Positions 25,267-33,728 of a DNA stretch of 42,098 bases are shown here, piece after piece (within the stretch, counting starts at the first letter, position 1; the number at the start of each line of letters is the position of its first letter). Origin of the DNA: Ruminococcus sp. AF31-8BH (GTDB lineage: Bacteria; Bacillota; Clostridia; Lachnospirales; Lachnospiraceae). The position numbers and the translations under genes are program-made. Where the stretch lies: positions 1 through 42,098 of the forward strand of contig NZ_QTVN01000025.1 in the NCBI RefSeq assembly GCF_003460605.1, given 5' to 3'. The notes below the pieces were generated by a model. It made no database searches. It worked only from the letters and a program-made list of their open reading frames with translations, and was not told where the DNA came from.

Positions 25267-25680
25267 TTTTTGTCATAGCCTGTTTCTCCTTTGGTCCGGA
25301 CATTTATACACGTGTTTTTTTATTTTACATCAATTAGATGCATTTGAACATCAATCGGTTCTCCCCAAACAGTTTTTTCTAAAAATAAAACAGTTTTTTT
25401 GAAGTAACTGGTTCTTGACACATAATATACCTTGCAATATTGAAGGAAGCTGATTTAATCCGAAACCAAAGAGAAGAAAAGTTTATTTATTAGGAATTAA
25501 ATACTTCCGTATTGAAAGATGTCATGCTGTGGATCACAGATTTGAAAGGAACATCGGACGATGAAGGAAATGATAAAAAAATATAGAGGTTCATTAATTA
25601 GCTCTATACTGATAATCCTCACAGAAATGTCACAGACAGGTGCCTTTTATCAGCTGAAATCTCACAATTTTGTGACATTT
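25267..25680. other. Non-coding stretch with an inverted repeat
   Basis: No supported gene. It contains near-repeats of AAACAGTTTTTT at about 25367 and 25389, and a perfect 10-bp inverted repeat, AAATGTCACA (25625-25634) and TGTGACATTT (25671-25680). A plus-strand frame near 25500-25595 reads like a protein scrap but has no start or recognisable family. Confidence 0.4.
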
Positions 25681-25682
25681 GA

Positions 25683-25710
25683 AAACGGCCACCCTTTCGG
25701 ATGACCGTTT
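25683..25710 (-). terminator. Terminator of the FtsX-type ABC operon
   Basis: AAACGG (25683-25688) pairs with CCGTTT (25705-25710) and the stem continues with two mismatches towards a CTTTCG-like loop. On the minus strand it is followed by T4. It lies just past the stop of the permease gene. Confidence 0.65.
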
Positions 25711-25724
25711 CTCGTCTGTGTATC

Positions 25725-28241
25725 TTATTCAGCAATGCGTAGCCGTTCCACAACTGTTTTCTGTGCCATTTTGTTATAGCAGACCAAAGGTACAAAGGCG
25801 GTAATGAGAACTAACGGTATTACACAGAGGAACACAGGAAGCAGGGTAAAATGCCATGTAAAATAACTTAATTCTGCCCCCATCATTCGAACCACTGTCA
25901 GACTCCCCACGATAGAGATGAGCAGGGAACATATAAGCCCCAATGCGGAATACCCAATCCCCTCAATCATTAGCATCTGTTTGACTTGTCGGCCGGTCAT
26001 ACCTACCGATTGCAGCATGGCCAATTCTTTGTATCTGGACAAAATAGAGGTCATCATGGAATTGATAAAATTCAGTATGCCAATCAACGCCAGAATCGCA
26101 CAAAGAGCACCTCCCACAAGACGGTACATGTTAATCATCCCATCAAAAGTCTGCCGCAGTGTCACTTTTGACAGATAATCCAAAGCTGTGTCCGTATTTG
26201 TAGTGTAGTTTTTCAGCCAGTTTTCCGTGGCAAGCTGGTATTCATTATCTACATTGAAGATGGTTTTCATGGCCGGCTGGTCGGCGGATACCATATTTCC
26301 CAGCAGCTCATTTGTCGGGAAAATATAATCCAGTCCCATATCTACTTGTAAAGGTGTTTCTAACGCTTTCGGTATATCTACCACAGCCAATACATCATAT
26401 ATTTTGTTTGTTCCATCAAGCTGCTGCACACAGATCTTGTCTCCCGGTTGATACAAACAGAGAGAACCGTCACTCATCATCCGCAGCGGTGTTACATACA
26501 CGCCGGTTCCAGCTCTCCATTTTTCCATGTTTAGCTCTCCATCCAAAACCCGCACATACTCTGCCGGAAAGTCGTCTAACCCGTACACATTGACACCATG
26601 TTCCTGTCGAACCCTATAATTTCCCAGCTCATTTGCTATATCACGGGAAGAAACTGCAAGTTCCTGCAACTTTGTAAGATCATGTTTGGAAAGCGGCTGT
26701 TTGGAAATCCACAGGTACACATTGCCTATATCTTCAAGACCATTCAACCTTTCAGCCTCACGAATGAAATCCTGGCTCACATTCGCCGTGTTATACGGGG
26801 CATAGCTGTTGATTACCGTTGTATCGGACACTGTAAAATCCGTAAGACTAAAATCAGCCACAAACTTATCGAAATCAAAGGAAGTCACATAGGTATAGAC
26901 ACTGTTCAAAAGAACGATGCTGAGTGCAAAGGACAAGGTAACAATCGTTACTTTTTTCTTATTGCGGCCAAGATTGCTTTTTGCCATCATAACTGTGCTT
27001 ATACGTTTACTGCGACGGTCTTTCTTTTTTCCTCCTGCCTGCTCGACATAGTGTAGCGCCTCTATCGGGGAAACCTTGGCTGCCATCGCAGCAGGTTTTT
27101 GGCAGCTAATCAAAACAGTAATCATAGAAAAAACAATCGCCACCAAAAAAATCGACGGATTTACCGTAGTAACGACCCTTATATCATCCGTCAGCATATT
27201 TACAATCGCAGGCAGCAGCAATCGACCAATTGGCCATCCCAACAATAGACCAATAGGTATACCCATAAGAGATAGCTTAATTGCTTTTCTATAAACGATT
27301 TTTCTTATTTGTCTTGCAGTGGTTCCCAGTGTTTTCAACATTCCATAAAACCGAATATCCTGTGCGATAGAAATATAAAACACATTGTAGATTAGAAGAT
27401 ACCCTGCGATAAAGATAACCGCAATACCAGCTACAAGGGGCAGCATGGAAGAAAAACTGACCGTTGCCGTTTGGTAAGCGTCGTTAATACTTACCCGTTC
27501 ATCTAAACCGTATTTGGAAGTCACATCTAATGCCTGCTTTTCAATGTTCCATGCCGTAGGCATCATCATAACAGCATCAATATAACCGGTTCCCACAGGT
27601 GGGGTTGTTCCGTCCGTTTCCCCGTGGATGACAGGAGCTACCTGTTCCGTATATTCTTTGGATAATAGAATTGTTTGACGATACGCCACAGCATCCCCAT
27701 CCCAAATGCCGCAAAGCGTAAAGGTATCGCTAAATGTATCCGTATCAGTTATAAAGGTCAGTTCCATCTGTGTACCAACCTCATCAGGTAATCCCATCGC
27801 TGCCAGAACAATACGGCTGGTGGCAATCTCATTTTTCTGTTCCGGCAGATATCCGGTGTCGGGGGTGTTAAAAGTTAGTTCTGCATAGGTTTCATCACTA
27901 TATCGCAGTTCCGTGGGTGTCTTGTTGAACTTATCACCCACGGCATTTCCTATGATAATCGAGTATCCGCTGTCCTTCACCCCTGTATCCGATGACAGCC
28001 GTTCATATTCTTCCCAAGATAAACGCTTGATACCTGCATGGGCAGAAGTGCCGGTTGTCCTCATATTACTTTCCTGCATAGCAGTCTGCAAGCTAATGGC
28101 AATTGTAAACAGGCTGGTAAAAAGCAGTGTGGCAAGCAAAATCGCCAATACAGCAATGGTGTTTCTCCGGGCTTTCAAAGAACGCTTTGCCAGAAGTTTC
28201 AGGACAGGTCTGTTGTTATTCCCAAATAAAATATCTGTCAT
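25725..28241 (-). CDS. ABC transporter permease, FtsX/MacB-like
   Basis: An 838-residue membrane protein with one N-terminal membrane segment (residues 20-50), a large extracellular region, three segments around residues 280-390, a second extracellular region, and three C-terminal segments (residues 690-830). This two-FtsX-domain layout is typical of permeases for peptide-antibiotic resistance or lipoprotein release. It pairs with the ATPase gene 14 bases upstream, which is truncated, so the permease probably lacks its native partner and promoter in this strain unless another ATPase substitutes. Confidence 0.9.
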   Translation of the reverse strand: MTDILFGNNNRPVLKLLAKRSLKARRNTIAVLAILLATLLFTSLFTIAISLQTAMQESNMRTTGTSAHAGIKRLSWEEYERLSSDTGVKDSGYSIIIGNAVGDKFNKTPTELRYSDETYAELTFNTPDTGYLPEQKNEIATSRIVLAAMGLPDEVGTQMELTFITDTDTFSDTFTLCGIWDGDAVAYRQTILLSKEYTEQVAPVIHGETDGTTPPVGTGYIDAVMMMPTAWNIEKQALDVTSKYGLDERVSINDAYQTATVSFSSMLPLVAGIAVIFIAGYLLIYNVFYISIAQDIRFYGMLKTLGTTARQIRKIVYRKAIKLSLMGIPIGLLLGWPIGRLLLPAIVNMLTDDIRVVTTVNPSIFLVAIVFSMITVLISCQKPAAMAAKVSPIEALHYVEQAGGKKKDRRSKRISTVMMAKSNLGRNKKKVTIVTLSFALSIVLLNSVYTYVTSFDFDKFVADFSLTDFTVSDTTVINSYAPYNTANVSQDFIREAERLNGLEDIGNVYLWISKQPLSKHDLTKLQELAVSSRDIANELGNYRVRQEHGVNVYGLDDFPAEYVRVLDGELNMEKWRAGTGVYVTPLRMMSDGSLCLYQPGDKICVQQLDGTNKIYDVLAVVDIPKALETPLQVDMGLDYIFPTNELLGNMVSADQPAMKTIFNVDNEYQLATENWLKNYTTNTDTALDYLSKVTLRQTFDGMINMYRLVGGALCAILALIGILNFINSMMTSILSRYKELAMLQSVGMTGRQVKQMLMIEGIGYSALGLICSLLISIVGSLTVVRMMGAELSYFTWHFTLLPVFLCVIPLVLITAFVPLVCYNKMAQKTVVERLRIAE

Positions 28242-28255
28242 ATTTTCGCCCTCCT

Positions 28256-28789
28256 TTACTTGGAAATTCTGCCGTCCTCAATACGGATAATACAGCCGGC
28301 AAGCTGGGCAATCTCATTGTTATGAGTAATCATCACAATGGTCTGATGGAATTTCTGGCTGGTAACTTTCAAAAGTCCTAATACATCACTACTTGTCCTG
28401 CTGTCAAGGTTTCCGGTCGGTTCATCGGCCAAGACAATGGCTGGTTTGGAAACAAGGGCACGCGCAATTGCCACACGCTGTTGCTGACCGCCGGAGAGGT
28501 TGTTGGGCATATTGTTTAGCTTATCCTCCAGTCCCAGCATCTGCACTACTTCTTTCATAAACTTCTTATCTACCTTGTTTCCGTCCAGTTCCACAGGCAG
28601 CACGATGTTTTCGTAGACATTCAGCACCGGCACCAGATTGTAGTTCTGGAAGATAAAGCCGATGTTACGTCTGCGGAAGATGGTAAGCTGTTCATCCTTG
28701 AATTCAGAGAGTTCTTTTCCTTTTACTTGAATGCTACCGGAAGTCGGTGTATCCAAACCGCCCATCATATTCAGCAAGGTGGACTTACC
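28256..28789 (-). pseudogene. ABC transporter ATPase, 5'-truncated inside Walker A
   Basis: The frame begins within the Walker A motif: G-K-S-T-L-L-N-M-M follows an in-frame stop at 28790-28792. After that all is normal: Q-loop 'GFIFQNYNLVP', signature 'LSGGQQQR', Walker B 'VLADEPTGNLD' and switch His 'MITHN'. It belongs to the LolD/MacB-type ATPases that serve FtsX-like permeases. About 40 N-terminal residues and the promoter are missing. The sequence past 28790 is A+T-rich and unrelated, so this is an insertion or deletion boundary. Confidence 0.85.
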
Positions 28790-28831
28790 CTATCCTGTCA
28801 AGTAATATCCAAAAAAATATTGAATTTACAC

Positions 28832-28864
28832 AAAAAGAAAGACTGCCTATTTCAGCAATCTTTC
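28832..28864 (-). terminator. Terminator of the RES gene
   Basis: On the minus strand GAAAGATTGC and GCAGTCTTTC (28855-28864 with 28837-28846, one U-G pair) form a 10-bp stem followed by TTTTTG. The wobble only pairs in the minus-strand RNA, supporting that direction. Confidence 0.75.
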
Positions 28865-28887
28865 ATAATAGTTTGAGTTAATCAGAA

Positions 28888-30162
28888 TTACTCGTCTTTT
28901 AAAACAATTTTCTTCTCCACTCGATATTTAACCCCATCTTGAAAAACATAATTGTATTCCAGCTTCTGAATATCAAACCAGTCCGTAAAATATGTCAATT
29001 TAGGATAAGTATCCCATAAATATTCATCTATATAATCATATCCATCAGAACTGTACTCCATGTTTGGCCCACAAAAAAATACATAACTTTTTCCTCTCCC
29101 TACACTGCTATTAAAACATATTCCGTCATATCCTAGGCTTCTTATATATTCTGCTATAACCTGAGTTGCTACATATTCATAGGAATGATCTTCTTTTTTA
29201 TCATCCACTGGAGAGGTTATCTCTTTAATAAATGCATCAAGAAAATTATTTATCCAACGTAAATCATGATCATATTCTTCGCTGAATATACTTTTGGTAG
29301 TAACAAAAGCAACTTGAGAAAAATCAATAATTGTCAATTCTTCTTTTAATACATATTCAGCAACCATTACTGTTGCATCTTTATATCGACATTCTTTATA
29401 TGCCGTTTCTCTATCTGATGCAACATATAGATATGAAATACCTGCTGGACTCATTCTATTTGTTGTTGCATATTTAGGGGGTGCAGGAGCCATTTCTTTG
29501 TAAACCCCTGCATAATCCAGATCATGTAATTTCTCATCGTTCAATTTCCTTGCTCGATAATAAATCGTTCCTGCTTTTATAACAGTATCATATTCTAAAA
29601 TATATGGTACTAATTCTTTTAAATAATCTCTTCTCTGGCAATCCTTATCTATATCAAAGAATCTATTATAGTATTTTGTAATATACTTGAAAAATTCCCA
29701 TGTATAATACATTTTTGTTGCCTCAAGGCCATATAAATCATCTTTAAGTACCAAATTACAATTATCTATATCTTCAAATACATCTGATTCCCCTTGCTTT
29801 TTTTCTTCAAAACTTAACCCTGAATCTGAAAATATATCTTCCAATATAGTCGTATCTATAACAGCCTCGTTTAAAACATTTTCTTCTTCTACTAAAATAT
29901 CTCTGATTGAATAAGGAGCTACACTCCTTCCTGTCCGATTGCAATATTGTTTCTCTTCTGAGTCCCAATACGCCCCTGTACCATTTTCTATATCTTCATA
30001 CGCTTTTTTTAAACACTCTCGGATATAGGCTCCTATTTCTCCTGTAGAAATAATGTTTACTCCATTGGAATTACAATAATCACATTTTCCTACATTCCTC
30101 TCCGATAAGATATATTCTTTTAAATACTTATTAGAAAAACATTTTTCACAGCAATACCTCAT
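28888..30162 (-). CDS. RES-domain protein with N-terminal zinc ribbon
   Basis: A 424-residue protein. Residues 5-30 hold two Cys pairs (C5-x2-C8 and C27-x2-C30), a likely zinc ribbon. Residues 195-370 are a RES domain: Arg203/Arg205 in 'YYRARKL', Glu257 in 'SDRETAYKECRY' and Ser352/353 in 'CFNSSVGRG' match the Arg-Glu-Ser triad. Known RES toxins degrade NAD, partnered with an Xre-type antitoxin; none is adjacent here. A middle acidic region (residues 90-190) may be the HEPN-associated N-terminal region found in longer RES proteins. The gene is more A+T-rich than its neighbours, has its own terminator, and is next to the element boundary, so it looks like recent cargo, perhaps defensive. Confidence 0.85.
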   Translation of the reverse strand: MRYCCEKCFSNKYLKEYILSERNVGKCDYCNSNGVNIISTGEIGAYIRECLKKAYEDIENGTGAYWDSEEKQYCNRTGRSVAPYSIRDILVEEENVLNEAVIDTTILEDIFSDSGLSFEEKKQGESDVFEDIDNCNLVLKDDLYGLEATKMYYTWEFFKYITKYYNRFFDIDKDCQRRDYLKELVPYILEYDTVIKAGTIYYRARKLNDEKLHDLDYAGVYKEMAPAPPKYATTNRMSPAGISYLYVASDRETAYKECRYKDATVMVAEYVLKEELTIIDFSQVAFVTTKSIFSEEYDHDLRWINNFLDAFIKEITSPVDDKKEDHSYEYVATQVIAEYIRSLGYDGICFNSSVGRGKSYVFFCGPNMEYSSDGYDYIDEYLWDTYPKLTYFTDWFDIQKLEYNYVFQDGVKYRVEKKIVLKDE

Positions 30163-30258
30163 ATCGTTCCCCCGATATTCTTATAAATTTTATTTATATC
30201 TTATCAAATATTACTAATCATCACAATCTTATTTATTTCTACTATCCTTGTTCTCAAT

Positions 30259-30783
30259 CTACCGCTGTTTCTGTTGCATTTGAAAGACAAATTTTCCTTT
30301 AATATCCTGTCCCTGCATTTCCATCTTTTTTATAAAGATGTGCTGCTGGCTGTCGGTTTCATATTGAATTGCCACACCAAGACCCTTCTTCATAAATGCG
30401 GCAACTCCCATATCTACAAAAATCTCCTGCCCTTCTTTCTTCTGAAAACTGATTTTAGGAAAAACCCCTGATAATTTTTCCATAACATACCGTTCCATTT
30501 TTTCCAAGCTCTCAAATGGCATAGCCTGTATCCTTTGTAATATCTCCTGCAAACGCTCCTCTCTCATAACACATTTGCAATGATCTACACCAAACACCAT
30601 AGCAAGGCTGTATCCACAATCCCAGGATACATGTATCTGTCCGCCATCATCTACAAACTGTACAGTTCCTAAATCACCGGGGCTCAGTTTTACATACGGA
30701 TCAGCTTCCATATCTTCCAACTCTACCCGACACCCCGATGGGTACATATTTCTTAACACAATTCTTTCCGCATTACTTATCAC
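30259..30783 (-). CDS. DUF4314-containing protein
   Basis: About 174 residues from a GTG at 30783 with AAAGGAAG before it; the open frame extends to 30993 but that part is antisense-like overlap with the next gene. Residues 13-70 ('YPSGCRVELEDMEADPYVK', 'GDLGTVQFVDDGGQIHVSWD') fit DUF4314, a small beta-barrel-like domain common on Clostridia mobile elements. The C-terminal hundred residues are unassigned. It is the last gene of the recombinase operon. Confidence 0.8.
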   Translation of the reverse strand: MISNAERIVLRNMYPSGCRVELEDMEADPYVKLSPGDLGTVQFVDDGGQIHVSWDCGYSLAMVFGVDHCKCVMREERLQEILQRIQAMPFESLEKMERYVMEKLSGVFPKISFQKKEGQEIFVDMGVAAFMKKGLGVAIQYETDSQQHIFIKKMEMQGQDIKGKFVFQMQQKQR

Positions 30784-30808
30784 TGTTTTCTTCCTTTCTC
30801 CAATCCGG

Positions 30809-31555
30809 CTACCGTCCCAAAGACTTCTCTGGAACATTTCCCTCCAACAAATACTCTCTTTCTTTATTCCATTCCAGCACCTTTTCCATAGCAGCTTCCA
30901 ATTGGTCTTCTGTCGGTTCTCTTGTATAGGTTCTATATTCCTGAAAATATTCTTCCAAGGTGTTCTGCTGTATCTCCAGTTCCTCTTTATCATAACAATC
31001 CGGCTCTTCCAGATCCTTCAACTCCTGCAAGATTTCCCAGCATTCCAAAACACTGTCTATCTCCCGCATTTCAAGCAGATAAGATAAAAATGTTTCCTCT
31101 GGCATAATACTGAAATAGCACCGGTCAAACCATCGCTCAATATACATGAGTTCATCAGAACCATTGGTATGTGTACCACAAATCAAATCTGCAACAAAGT
31201 TTTCAAACAGTTCACCGATTGACAGCCCAACTTTTCCAGACTTCCTACAGAGTTCTTCTACTTCGTCTTGATATAACCTGATAGAAATGGTCCGCTGCAG
31301 GCTTTTTTCATAGGGCTCTATATCCTCCCCTGCCTCACAAAAATGCAGATGGGTATCCATATAAATGTCTTCCATATCGCAAAATCTCCGGCTCATTGCT
31401 ACATAGTCTTTATTTTTCAAATCCCACTCCAGCCGGTAATGATGTTCTCTTGCGTGTTCTTCTAAGTCTTTTCTTATGATGTTTCTGGTCGCTTCCGGCA
31501 GTTCTGCAATAAAAATGCTTGTATCCGGAACCGCCAATACTCTTTCTTTTACCAC
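30809..31555 (-). CDS. Hypothetical protein of a serine-recombinase element
   Basis: A 248-residue acidic, mostly helical protein with no membrane segment or signal; I do not recognise a domain. It starts at a GTG inside ATGTGGTAA, so it overlaps the preceding gene's stop and is coupled to it; GGAGG lies seven bases before. Position between the recombinases and DUF4314 suggests an accessory role in the element. Confidence 0.75.
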   Translation of the reverse strand: MVKERVLAVPDTSIFIAELPEATRNIIRKDLEEHAREHHYRLEWDLKNKDYVAMSRRFCDMEDIYMDTHLHFCEAGEDIEPYEKSLQRTISIRLYQDEVEELCRKSGKVGLSIGELFENFVADLICGTHTNGSDELMYIERWFDRCYFSIMPEETFLSYLLEMREIDSVLECWEILQELKDLEEPDCYDKEELEIQQNTLEEYFQEYRTYTREPTEDQLEAAMEKVLEWNKEREYLLEGNVPEKSLGR

Positions 31556-32019
31556 ATTTGTCCTCCCTGTTTGTAAGCATTCCTTGCCACTGGCTGATTC
31601 CCCAGTACATCCATATAGAGGATAATTCCCTGCGGGTCCAGATGTACGGTAATAAATTTCTGTATTTCCTGTAACAGATCATGATCAGAAAACCCAGCCT
31701 GACAGCCTATAAAATTCCTGATTTTTTCTACAATATCCTGTTTCCGGAACTCTTGCAATACCAGAATCGGAATCGTGTGCTGACCTCCCATAGCATCATA
31801 GGGCAACGCTTTCCGCAATTCTTCCAAGAGATACCTGTAATAATCAACTACCACCTGGTCTGTTTTCCACGCTTTTTCCTTACAATCCCGGAGTAAAAAA
31901 TCATACTCTTTTTTTGCCTGTTCCATTTCTTTCAGAATTTCTACTGCTTCCACAGAACAATATCCTTTCTCTTCTATCAGTTCCATCAGTTCTTCCATAG
32001 AATATGTTTCAAGATACAT
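31549..32019 (-). CDS. Hypothetical protein, 156 aa
   Basis: No family recognised. The N-terminal half is helical with possible coiled coil ('EAVEILKEMEQAKKEYDFLL' near residues 24-43), the C-terminal half contains mixed strands. It directly follows the recombinase genes and is translationally coupled to the next gene. Confidence 0.7.
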   Translation of the reverse strand: MYLETYSMEELMELIEEKGYCSVEAVEILKEMEQAKKEYDFLLRDCKEKAWKTDQVVVDYYRYLLEELRKALPYDAMGGQHTIPILVLQEFRKQDIVEKIRNFIGCQAGFSDHDLLQEIQKFITVHLDPQGIILYMDVLGNQPVARNAYKQGGQMW

Positions 32020-32064
32020 GGCTCTTCCCCCATCTTCTTTGCCAAATTTTCTCCTAATACAAAG

Positions 32065-32097
32065 AAGAGGAAGACACCGTAGCGTTTTCCTCCTCTT
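32065..32097. terminator. Weak hairpin between recombinase 1 and the accessory genes
   Basis: AAGAGGA (32065-32071) and TCCTCTT (32091-32097) pair over 7 bp, with a short T run on either strand. It could reduce read-through from the recombinases into the three accessory genes. Confidence 0.35.
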
Positions 32098-32153
32098 TTA
32101 TGAAATCTTCTTCTCTACTGGAATCCAAGACAATAAGCTCTCCCGGTTTTTTC

Positions 32154-33728
32154 TTATCCTACTGCTTCCAGAAATTCGTCCCTGTATTTCCATACAATTT
32201 CAATATGTTCCGGATCATAAAAATTTATGACTTCAATCAGCTCATGCAGAACTTCATAAGACAGCTCTTCCAATCCCTTATATTTTACAAAAAGTTGCAG
32301 TCCCTCTGATTTCTCCTTTTGTTTTTTCTCCTCCCCTTTTAAAATTCTTGCTTCTATCTCCTGTATCTTTTGCTGATAAACTGCTGTCTTCTCCATACAG
32401 GTTTGTTTTCGTGCCAGGTAATCTTTCAAAGAAATCTGTTCTTCTGCATATTGTTCATACAGTTCCATTTTCTCCTGTTTACGAAGCGCCAGCTTCTTTT
32501 CATATTGCTTTTTCCGATACCGGAGTTTCGGAATATTCAAAGTCTGATTGGCTCTCTTTAACTGCTTTATGGTATCCTCTGCAAGAGCTGCCTGTTGTTT
32601 TATCATAACTAGCACCAGTTCTTCCAAGTCTTTCTGCTTATATTTCTTTGGATAACAGGAAGCGTTTGGGGCTGTTGTAGTGCTTCCGCAATAAATCGGT
32701 TTTTCTTTGTATGTCACCCGTATTCTCATTTTCCGACCACAATGTCCGCAACGGATCAAACCTGAAAAAATATTCTCAGAAGACGGTGTCCGCCCATAAT
32801 ATTTTCTTCGTTTCTCTGCCATGTCCTGGACCTTCTGAAGTTCCTGCTCCGTTACAATCGCTTCGTGTCTTCCTCCTACACAAATCCAATCCTCTCTTGG
32901 AATATATCGGCACTCTCTTTTTGACGGAACCCTGGTTTCTGTTTTCCCTCTTACCGTCAGTCCTGCATAAACCGGATTAAACAAAATCAGCTTTACTAAA
33001 TTTCCGTCCCAGAATTTCACAGATTTCTTTGCTTCCGGCGCCCAGCCTTTCCTTTGAAGGTATACGGTAGGTGTTTCAACTTCTTTTTTATTCAGGTCCC
33101 TGGCAATGTCTGCATAGGTCTTTCCTTCCAACCTTTGGTCGAAAATCCCCCTTACAACGGAAGCTGCCTCCATATCCAGATGGAGTTTTGTATGAACACC
33201 GTCATGGAAGCAATATCCGTATGTTGGGATTGAACCATGATATTGTCCCATTTCAGCCTGTTTCCTCATAACTTTTTTGATATTGTCGGAACAAATCTGG
33301 GGATAAATCCCATTGATCAGGTTCTTAAATTTAATCTCCGTATCCTTTCTTTCAGAAGGTTTCTGGCTGCTGTCATAAAAATCATTGATTGAAATAAAGC
33401 GCACCCCAAGAAATGGAAATATTTTTTCGATATAGTTTTGTGTTTCTATGGTATCCCTTCCCAGGCGGCTCAAGTCTTTGACAATGATACAGATCCGTTT
33501 TCTCCTGGTAATCAGCCCCATCATGCGCTTAAATTCCGGGCGGTCAAACGTTGTACCGCTATAACCGTCATCTACGAAGAAGAAAAGTTTTGCCCCTGCA
33601 AACTCCGGCTGGTTTTCTACAAAATGCTGGATCAAGAGCCTTTGATTTTTAATGCTGTTGCTTTCCTCCATTTTTTCTTTATCATCTCTGGAAAGACGCA
33701 TATAAGCAAAAATAAAATCACACTGCAT
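32154..33728 (-). CDS. Large serine recombinase 1
   Basis: A 524-residue site-specific recombinase. The resolvase-type catalytic domain begins at once with Ser13 in 'AYMRLSRDD', followed by 'DDGYSGTTFDRPEF' and 'VKDLSRLGRD'. Next comes the recombinase domain and a zinc ribbon ('LIRCGHCGRKMRIRV', then Cys pairs), and a coiled-coil region rich in Lys and Glu near residues 395-470. ATG 33728 has GGAGG at nine bases; the frame opens at 33857. It overlaps the end of recombinase 2 by 11 bases. It likely cuts and joins att sites during excision or integration. Confidence 0.95.
   Translation of the reverse strand: MQCDFIFAYMRLSRDDKEKMEESNSIKNQRLLIQHFVENQPEFAGAKLFFFVDDGYSGTTFDRPEFKRMMGLITRRKRICIIVKDLSRLGRDTIETQNYIEKIFPFLGVRFISINDFYDSSQKPSERKDTEIKFKNLINGIYPQICSDNIKKVMRKQAEMGQYHGSIPTYGYCFHDGVHTKLHLDMEAASVVRGIFDQRLEGKTYADIARDLNKKEVETPTVYLQRKGWAPEAKKSVKFWDGNLVKLILFNPVYAGLTVRGKTETRVPSKRECRYIPREDWICVGGRHEAIVTEQELQKVQDMAEKRRKYYGRTPSSENIFSGLIRCGHCGRKMRIRVTYKEKPIYCGSTTTAPNASCYPKKYKQKDLEELVLVMIKQQAALAEDTIKQLKRANQTLNIPKLRYRKKQYEKKLALRKQEKMELYEQYAEEQISLKDYLARKQTCMEKTAVYQQKIQEIEARILKGEEKKQKEKSEGLQLFVKYKGLEELSYEVLHELIEVINFYDPEHIEIVWKYRDEFLEAVG

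Noticed and set aside
25500..25595. Plus-strand protein-like scrap
   Set aside because: No start, no family, early stop.
30784..30993. Extended N-terminus of the DUF4314 protein
   Set aside because: It overlaps the upstream gene by about 180 bases; a GTG with a good ribosome site at 30783 explains the start.
32050..32153. Acidic peptide frame between recombinase 1 and the next gene
   Set aside because: No initiator codon with a ribosome site; about 30 residues only.
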